This document shows positions 56,401 to 64,000 of a DNA stretch of 64,000 bases, piece by piece; position 1 is the first letter of the stretch; each line of letters begins with the position of its first letter. This stretch comes from Uranotaenia lowii (lineage: Eukaryota; Arthropoda; Insecta; Diptera; Culicidae), in assembly GCF_029784155.1 (NCBI RefSeq), contig NC_073691.1, positions 53,054,490 through 53,118,489 of the forward strand. The letters run 5' to 3'. Position numbers and translations under genes: made by a program. The notes under the pieces were generated by a model, which had not been told where the DNA came from, made no database searches, and saw nothing but the letters and a program-made list of their open reading frames with translations.

Positions 56401-57480
56401 TTTTGTCTCTTGCTGTTGTGGGTTCGATCTAAAAAGACAACTGGGCTCGACGTCGTTAATTTAGATCGAACAAGATGTTGCTTTCATTCTAATATTTCTG
56501 CTGATCTGCTGATGGTTCGGTGAAGGGATGCCAAAATAAATATGAAAGAACAACAGGACAAAATTTAACTTTTGTTTAATTTATGTTTAGTATTGTGTTT
56601 AGGTATTTGAAATCGTATTTTTTTTTAAATAAGGTACTAAATATAACTTCAAAAAAATTCAATTTCCGAGAGATTAACTTAAAAAAAATCAATTTCCGAG
56701 AGATTAACTTGAATGTCTGACCCAGCAAATTTTTAATTTAATTTATTTGCATTATCTTCAAACCAGCGTGCTTTCACAATTCACAAATGTCTGTTGTGAG
56801 AGCCAGTTATGCCAATGTGCCCGATATTTCAGGATTTGCCTGACTTTTCGAGGCTCAACCTGACAACCTGATAAGCCATTAGATTTCCCTGATTTTTGAA
56901 AATAAGCCTAATATTGCCTGATTTTTAGCAAATCTGATGATAAAAGGGTAGTAATCTGAAAGGAAAATGTGGAGCGACGACCTAAAAAAAGTTTTCATTT
57001 TGTGCAGGGAAGCAAATCGAGTAGAACTGAACGACTTGAGTACCACTTAGCGATGACTTCTCTTCCGTTTCCAATGACGATCAAGATAACTCGTCTGAAA
57101 TAATTTTCTCTCATTCAATTTTTTTTTTCAAGTTCTGAGAATATTCTCCGGCAAAACGGGAAGCGAGCAGAGCGTGCTTTTTCGAATCATTTGCGTCTAT
57201 GCTGACTCTCTGCGCCCTTAACTTCATGCAAAATAGTGAGGAATTTTCTCTCGTCCGGGTATGAGAATCTATCCTTAACGTTGAAAGAGACGATAAATTT
57301 GAATCGGGATGCACCACTTATCGAGAGCAAAATTGAAATTGACAAGCGCTATCAAAGATGGAAAAAACCATTCATCAGCATGAACGCTAAGAATTTTCAA
57401 TTGCCGCTTTTTTAACGATGCAAATGTGATCAGTGGAACCAGACTTGTAAACCATCGACATTTTCTCTGACAGTCGCACA
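53417..57480. other. Probable 3' untranslated and intergenic DNA
   Basis: The first kilobase may be the 3' untranslated region of the exon at 53246. From 54840 to 55920 the plus strand is T-rich with several AATAAA sites (for example 55062, 55256, 55907). At 56640-56720 a unit containing CAATTTCCGAGAGATTAACT is repeated twice in tandem. Sequence at about 56820-56950 repeats TGCCTGATTTT-like phrases, probably a repeat scrap. No coding exon could be supported. Confidence 0.4.
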
Positions 57481-57616
57481 GCCTGCTTTAATCAGTTTCA
57501 TTGTTCGTGCCATCAAACGAATGCGACCGAAAACTTGCCGAACAGTCGACTACCATCAAACGAAACTATATTCATTCTTCTTTGTGTGATTGTCGAACGA
57601 AATTTCGTGTCTTGGT

Positions 57617-58910
57617 CAGGGATGCATTTTCTCTATGGAGAATCTCCGCGGTGCGGGTTTTTCGATTCCCCACGGAGTTTCTCTGCATTTCACCACGGAG
57701 ATGTTTAACTAACACCACCGAAGAGATTATATTGAATTCAACACCAACGAGCGTGAGAGTGAGAGCTCTTATGTTCACCACATACACCACCGAGAAAACC
57801 GATCGATCCAGTTATTGAACACGTAAACATTGCAGGTGATTGTCTACATTTAGGGGTATTTCGAGTGATAGTATACTTGAAAGGGCAGTTCCAATAGGAC
57901 TAGCAATGAAGAAACAGTTTGTTTATTTGAAGAAAAAGTGTTTTACCAATCCAAATCTATTGCTTTGAAACCTTATTAAAGATTTCTATAAATAAAAATG
58001 TTTATTTTGTTAAAACTTTTTTTTTAATTATTACAATTTTCTGAAAAGTTCTTGCCGATTGAACTTATTGCATTATTCCCGGTAACTTTTTTCAAGTTTT
58101 GTCCCGGATAAATTCGGGCAATCTGGAACATTTCTTATTGATTGAATTGTTCAATTTTATGTGACATGAATCATTAAAAAAAATGCAAAGAATATGGAAA
58201 AAAAAAGTTGGGTTTTAACTTAGCTTCGATTTTTGTTGATCCATGTTGAAAATGCGTATTTGTATTATTGAAGTGTAATATTGTTAATTTAATATATTTG
58301 CATTACATTTTTCCACTTTGATGACATTTGTCTCCAGTTCCAACGATGGATTTTTTTTAAATAGGTTTCGTTTTAATCAGATTACTAAATTTTTTTAGCT
58401 TATTATACCGGGCGTTCGTAAATTGCTATCTACTCGTAGAAATAAAATGATGTTTTTAGTCGAAGTGATTTTTTGAATGTAAATCAAATGCTTTGGATGG
58501 TTTTTTGACATCTACCAAAATAAATCGATCAACAGATGCATCACTCAAAACGATTAATTTACGAACGCCCCGTAAGAATGGCTAAAGAATGGATACTGTC
58601 TTATGGCACATTGCTTTCAACTTCCTGCTTTCCTTACGTTCGGCAAAGTCAAGTCACAAAAAACGCAGGTGATTCTCGCCGGTGAGGAAATTTGCCACTC
58701 TACGGAGCTCTACGGTGCAAACATTTATGCTCCAATGTGAGGATCTGGTGGCGGTGCGAGTTTAAGTTAGTGTATATGACACTCGAGTACTTCGATAGCA
58801 GATAGAGAGTGGTGAAAAACTAACAATCTCTCCGGAGAGTTAATGGCGATAATACTGCGGTGTTGAAATTCTCCGGCTCCGTAAAAACACCACGGAGGAA
58901 AGCATCCCTG
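57617..58910. mobile_element. hAT-type element, 1294 bp
   Basis: Flanked by a perfect 8-bp duplication GTCTTGGT (57609-57616 and 58911-58918). Inverted ends CAGGGATGC...GCATCCCTG, with CCACGGAG/CTCCGTGG motifs repeated inside both ends. An 8-bp duplication and CAGGG ends are typical of hAT. There is no transposase, and a 165-bp MITE is nested within. Confidence 0.82.
58408..58572. mobile_element. 165-bp TA-flanked MITE nested in the hAT element
   Basis: Ends CCGGGCGTTCGTAAATT and the complement of CGGGGCGTTCGTAAATT, with TA on both sides (58406-58407 and 58573-58574). It is a short mariner-type MITE with no coding capacity. Confidence 0.8.
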
Positions 58911-59310
58911 GTCTTGGTACACGAGAGGGATAATTTGATGGTCAAACGACCATCACTCCCGACAGTTTACGACATCGCCTATCTCTTTCACGCAGCAGAA
59001 CTTACAGACTCAATAAGCAAATGCAATCTTTTCTATTCACTCCCTCCTGTTGAAAAAAAATTCGCCACTCTGCAGCGCCGGGTGATGTTTGGATGTGTTG
59101 GTCGAACAATGTGGGATGATTATCTCGATTATCTACGCAAGAGGGATGAAAGTCAAACGACTAACCACAACAAAGATCAAAATTTCATTTGACATTTTTT
59201 TGCTCTCCGATCAAACGATTGCGCTCTCCACGATTGTCACGAACAATGTGTGGTGATTGTCTTCGGAAAAATTCAAACGATGGTGACCACTTACAAGCCT
59301 GAGTGGAACG
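58911..59310. repeat. Sequence with recurring CAAACGA/TCGAACGA motifs
   Basis: After removing the two hAT elements, 57500-57616, 58919-59310 and 60218-60330 become one stretch containing at least eight CAAACGA-type motifs (near 57513, 57596, 58942, 59155, 59213, 59275). The longest open frame (starting before 58919 and ending FI at 59190) is 90 codons with no recognised family. It may be an older TIR element whose subterminal motifs are these repeats. Confidence 0.45.
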
Positions 59311-59318
59311 CTTATTGG

Positions 59319-60209
59319 CAGCGTTACCACATATACAGATTTTTCTGTAATCATACAGATTTTTTAGAAATTTTGCAACCAAGAACCTGTATATACAGAT
59401 TACAGATAATTGAAATCTTATACAGATTTTATACAGATTTTTTGCAAATCAAAATAAATTCCAAATATTTTAATTAAACTTCGTGGTTATCGATAATAAT
59501 TCACTCCAATAATCCAACGTTCAAGCCAACTTTAAATGTCACACCAGAAAATTTCAAATATCTTCAAGATAAAAGATCGGGACCGTAACAATACAGTGCT
59601 TACCACGACAAGCAAGGGTTTGCAAACAGTTTCGAAACCTGTTTTTGAGAATCATATGCTAAGATCAGTCTTTACAATACACGAAATGTTACTTTCAGTG
59701 CTAGTTAAATATCATTGACTTATGATAGCGGCTGTGGACATCCTCGCAGTATACTGTGGATACAAATTATAACAGAAACTGGCTTGCAACAGAAACTTTT
59801 GCCAAAATTCCTAATCTTAACTAATTGTTAAAACGAGGTAGGACAAAGTTTTATTTAATCTTAAACGAAATATATCGAATCGAAACTTTTCATGACATTA
59901 TATGCCCGTTGTATTGAAAGATTTATTTCTTAAAATTTTTGCAGTCGCAGTAATTCAAACAAAGTTTAACCACAGAAAAGCGATTCCCGTATATCAAAAT
60001 GATATGATTAACACTGTTTTGATAGTTTGCAGTTATCAGAAGCGCAGTTAAATTTAGTGTGCCACGCATTAGAAAAAGGTAATCGTAGGGCAGCGTTAGT
60101 AACCGGAATCAAAATTTTAGATACAGACTTCAATACAGATTTTTGAGATTTTATACAGATTTAAAAGAATTTTTGCCTCAAAAATACAGATTTTAATGTG
60201 GCAACGCTG
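59319..60209. mobile_element. hAT-type element, 891 bp
   Basis: Perfect 8-bp duplication CTTATTGG (59311-59318 and 60210-60217). Inverted ends CAGCGTTACCACAT and CAGCGTTGCCACAT. The motif TACAGATTTT recurs about four times inside the left end and four times inside the right end. It contains a 60-codon open frame at 59536-59718. Confidence 0.85.
59536..59718 (+). CDS. Open frame inside the hAT-type element
   Basis: Starts MSHQKISNIFKIKDRDRNN and ends EMLLSVLVKYH, 60 codons. Its place in the centre of a TIR element, and lower AT content than its surroundings, suggest a remnant of an element protein (the middle, KGLQTVSKPVFENHML, looks protein-like). No zinc finger or hAT dimerisation motif is seen. 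Confidence 0.35.
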   Translation: MSHQKISNIFKIKDRDRNNTVLTTTSKGLQTVSKPVFENHMLRSVFTIHEMLLSVLVKYH

Positions 60210-60217
60210 CTTATTGG

Positions 60218-62154
60218 TCGGTTTGGAAACCCCGAACGAATGAACTTTGATAAGCTTCGGGTGAACGAACCGAACACGACACATTCACCACAGCAAACAA
60301 ACCGCGGGGTGAACGCAAAAACTAGTGGACAAAACGCACCATACCGAAAGGGTGGTAAGAAATGCAACAATGATTGTAAGGAATGTAATGATTGAACCAT
60401 ACAATGTTTAATTACATGTTCATCGTATTTTGGTAAACTAACAATACTCAGGCAAAAAACCATTTACAATTGCGAAACTTATCGAAAATTTCGCTTTTTA
60501 AAATACACTTTTTTATAGCCTTATAGGTAAAACGCCTTCAGGTAGGCAACGAAATTCACTTTCTTGACTGATATCGCGGCAAACCTGGCGGCAGATTATT
60601 TTTTCGAGTCGATATTGGTGCACCTTTTTGACTCGAACAAGGACGAAATTTGTTATAATTTTGCATTGATATCGTAATCTGGGAGTCAGCAAATAAAAAG
60701 AATGGCATTTTGTTATGATATTAGGGTTTTCTCAAAAGTTAACGGCATTCAATATTTGAGCCTTAGACTCATGGTCTTGAGGGTATTTTGCTCCAATTTT
60801 CATATGATTGATTTTAAATAAAATTTGTATGAAGTTAATAAAATACAACAAAATATGTATAGTCTTCCGAAAGTGCATGCGAGTGAAAAAACGATAAGCT
60901 GTAGTTTCATCAGATTGCCCAGGCCAGTTTACCATAAAACCGTAAATGTTGACCATGAAAAATAACAGGTTTTACGCTGATTCCATTAATCCTTTTGTTT
61001 CTAAGAACGAAAGTCGTTTTTTGTTAATTTTTCATCTAATAAATGATGAAAAACCTTGTTAGCTACACTATAAATGAAGAAAAACATCATTCGGAGCCAT
61101 AGGTTAGTGTATTTTTGAGAAAGAACGACATGGGCCATCTTACCCCGGTGGTGAGTCTTGTACAGTTTTTTCCTACGACTTTTCGAGTAGAGTATTAACC
61201 CTTCATTTCAAGATTTTTTTTTTTACATAAAAATCATTTTTAACAGTTGGAAATGATGTTACATCAAGCAAAAAATTAAAATAAAATACGATTTTTCACT
61301 TTTTCCATACATTAATTGGAAAAAATACACTCTCTTTTACTGGACAAGCCGATCTGAGCAGTTTTGCCATCCATAAATCTTAGGAAACATTTCAAAGTGT
61401 AGACTTCAAGTCAAATTTGTGATAAAAAGATATTATTTTCAAAATTTTTTTATATGTCAACTGAGTTATCAAATTTGAATCAGTAATAACAATCAATAAA
61501 ATTCTGATGAATAAATTTGAAGTCTGCAATTGTTTACCTGTTAATTCAAATTATTTTGTACCTGTGTGAAAATAAACTTTAGCTCTGCAGTTCAATTGAT
61601 TCTTTGTTTTGAATTCACTTTTATTTGTTGAAAAACTGGGAATTCTGATTATCTTTGTTTAGCTTGAAAACTGTTTAAAGACAAATGTTATGAACTTAAA
61701 TGGATTAATTTTAAATTTTATTTTTTGTTTATAAAGCTTTAGTATAGAAAATGATTTTTTTTAAATCATTTGACTCAACCCCAGCACGATCTAAGGGTAA
61801 CCTTAAAATAATGAATACTGAATAAATTCAAACCAATTTAAATCTCAAAGGCAACTGAAGAAAATCTATCATCTATTATGTAGAGAATCTGTACCAAAAA
61901 AAGCGTCAAAAATCTGTACTTTTCTAGATAAATCTGTACATTCTTAGCAACAGCCACTCCAATCTGTGCTTTTCCTGCCGCTCTGTCTTTGTTTACCGTA
62001 AACAAACAATCGTAGCAGCAGTTTTAAAAATCTGCGCTCCTTGAGCCAATCCTTCTTTTCACCGTTGGCCGAATCATAAACACACTGTGCTTATTCTTCC
62101 AACTACGCCATTATTGTCCTGATTTTACGAGTATAAAAGATCTCAATTCAGAGA
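60218..62154. other. Non-coding region
   Basis: AT-rich from 60400. Around 61888-62040 AATCTGTAC-type motifs recur four to five times, similar to the TACAGATTTT motifs of the element at 59319, suggesting a related element edge. Confidence 0.4.
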
Positions 62155-62349
62155 TTACCTCAGACACGTCTGTCGCCCACAAGAATTGATCAATAACTGC
62201 CTTTGTTTTGTTTTTGGTTGCGACATTTTCAGGACTGCAGACGTCATCTTTGTGACTATATTGTCGGTAGAATTTCGAATGATCCGATTCAGATCTGATT
62301 TTTTAAAATTTAAACTACCATTCGCAGATAAAACACTAGCGCCGCACAA
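62155..62349 (-). CDS. Possible coding fragment
   Basis: On the minus strand a 64-codon frame reads SVLSANGSLNFKKSDLNRII, then TKMTSAVLKMSQPKTKQRQL and LINSCGRQTCLR before TAA. GAG followed by GTAATC at the end could be a donor instead of LR-stop. The composition is protein-like (charged residues balanced with hydrophobics), unlike neighbouring frames. It may belong to the element whose edge motifs lie at 61888-62040. The family is not recognised. Confidence 0.35.
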   Translation of the reverse strand: MCGASVLSANGSLNFKKSDLNRIIRNSTDNIVTKMTSAVLKMSQPKTKQRQLLINSCGRQTCLR

Positions 62350-62369
62350 AAAAAAATGCCAAACCTAAC

Positions 62370-64000
62370 AACAACCGAGAAAATGTTCGTGTGGTGGCAA
62401 ATATGCGTTCATTTTTCGACTATTGGTAGAATTTCGCGGTATAAGTCACACACACACGGATATTCATTGAAAAATTTGTCCAGTTTCGAAAATTTTAATC
62501 GAGGCTTATATGATGGGAGCATACTTTGGTCATATACGGCAAAGATGAGCAAAGCACGGCCCTCACGGCATGTTTGTGCGGCCCGCTAAGGTTTTCTCAA
62601 AATGAATTTATTTTTCCAATTTTTTTTAACGATATTAAGATTGAAAATTATCATAAATTACTAGTTTATACTAAACCAAAAATAATAACATTACTTATTT
62701 TTTTAAAATATAATCTTCACTTGGTCATATATGCATCGTTCCCACACTCATTCGGACTTACAGTTTTTTTTTTGAAGCAATTTTTTAGCATTTTACAGTC
62801 AAAAGGGCAAAAATATTATCGAAAACGTAATATAAGTGTAAAAAGCAACAAATACATAATCAGAAGACTACGCAATTCTAAGCACAGGCATTTCTAAGTG
62901 CTGTGACTTCATTTAAGATAGTAAAGTATTGTCGCTGAATCCCAAAACCAGAGTTTTCGGAAACATCAGCGACGGCGACATCACTGACGACATTTCATGT
63001 TGATCAGACATCGATCAAACATCTTCCAAGTGTAGGAACCATACAAAAGATAGGGTTGCCGGTTGCCTAGCTATTTGATAAAACTTTCATCGTCACTGGT
63101 TAGCAAGATTGCCAATCGCCAGTATGGAAACTTGGGATTTCAACTGCGTTGACAATCTAATAAATGTGATCAGCAGTTTATTTTTTTAATTAAATTTAAT
63201 TCTTCTATGAAATAGGAAAAATCCCTAGTTTAGTAAACTCAAAAAAATGGAAAAAAATTAAACCATTTACAAGTAAAATACATTTTTGCATGACTATTGA
63301 CAGCTGTGACTTTGCTCATTCTAATAAGCGATTTTAGTGAGCGATTTTCAAGTTCATCATCGAAACGACTAAGCATCAAAAGTGGCCAAAATAATTATGA
63401 AGTTCTTGACAAATGCAATATAAGCAATTTTATTATTAGACTTACTATTTTTTAAAAATTTCATCCAAAAGGCATACCAAAAACTGACAAGTTGTCTGAA
63501 TATCAACAGCAACATCATCTCAACGGTCATATACGGAGTTTCAAGTTAAAAAATAAACATTTTATTCATCGTCTAAAATCAAGGTTTTATGAGTAAATTT
63601 GAAATGTAGAAAATCTTTTCGAAATTTCGTTTGAAAACAGAACTTTTATAAATTAATTTCAATATGAATTCAATGTCCAATTCTGATAAGACAGCCGTTT
63701 GAAAGAAAAAAAAAATATTTCCATCATTTCCACCATTTCCAACTCCAAATTGAAAAATCTCGTTTTTGAAAAAAAAAAAAAAAATGAACAGATGATGTCT
63801 ATGAATTTAAAATCGAATGTTGACGAAAAAGTTCTAATGAATTGAACCCACAAAAATATTCAAAAAAAAACGACCACTGGCTTGGATAACTCTAGCAAAT
63901 TTAGGCTAATATTGCCAGTCTTGCATTAAAAAAACGTCTTTATACTAGTTTTGAATCTAAAAAAGTATGAGATTTTTTTTTTAATTTCCGATTTTTATTG
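62370..64000. other. AT-rich non-coding region
   Basis: No gene, RNA or repeat end supported. The 123-codon frame at 62526-62897 has no motif and is rich in A/T-coded residues. Confidence 0.4.

Overview
The window looks like gene-poor, AT-rich euchromatin from a dipteran insect, most likely a mosquito (inference). The reasons are the density of degenerate transposable elements (TEs), at least four IS630-Tc1-mariner copies of which two show the DD37E spacing first described from mosquitoes, tRNA-derived SINEs, several kinds of non-LTR reverse transcriptase (RT), and short introns with insect-type splice sites. No rRNA, CRISPR array or bacterial operon is visible, and no complete host protein-coding gene was found.

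Layout. 0.6-3.4 kb: a PIF/Harbinger-like MITE, then a 1.7-kb palindrome whose arms carry tRNA-like sequences and whose left arm holds an 885-bp TA-flanked element. 6.9-8.6 kb: a palindromic element, then a decayed DD37E mariner. 10.6 kb: a good candidate host micro-exon on the minus strand. 11.3-12.2 kb: a second mariner fossil. 12.65-15.4 kb and 21.96-23.24 kb: arrays of a diverged ~130-bp repeat. 15.4 kb: a SINE. 16.36-17.0 kb: a possible host promoter and first exon (plus) and a candidate exon (minus). 18.2-19.5 kb: a second Harbinger-like MITE and an RT fossil split by a solo LTR. 25.4-30.1 kb: a palindromic element split by a 4.1-kb insertion. 33.3-34.7 kb: a Jockey-like RT. 34.93-36.23 kb: an almost intact DD37E mariner. 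39.1-40.5 kb: SINE plus RT. 41.2-46.3 kb: a Tc1 fossil broken by a non-LTR element, a TIR element holding spliced exons, and a fourth mariner. 46.8-49.7 kb: a non-LTR ORF1 split by a Transib-type element, which itself contains another TIR element with a small gene. 49.7-50.9 kb: the RNase H end of a non-LTR element. 51.5-52.9 kb: a SINE with a TIR element in its tail. 53.2 kb: a convincing host terminal exon (plus). 57.6-60.2 kb: two hAT-type elements with perfect 8-bp target duplications.

Two themes stand out. First, nesting is deep and often resolved to the base: exact target-site duplications (TSDs) prove several insertions, and excising the insert restores the interrupted reading frame in two cases. 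Second, three short TIR elements (43819-44976, 48238-49438, 51570-52400) share one plan: inverted ends, clusters of a short element-specific motif just inside the ends, and a compact spliced transcription unit with a polyadenylation signal. This is the best candidate for something undescribed here. All splice sites and TSDs were read by eye; no homology search was possible.
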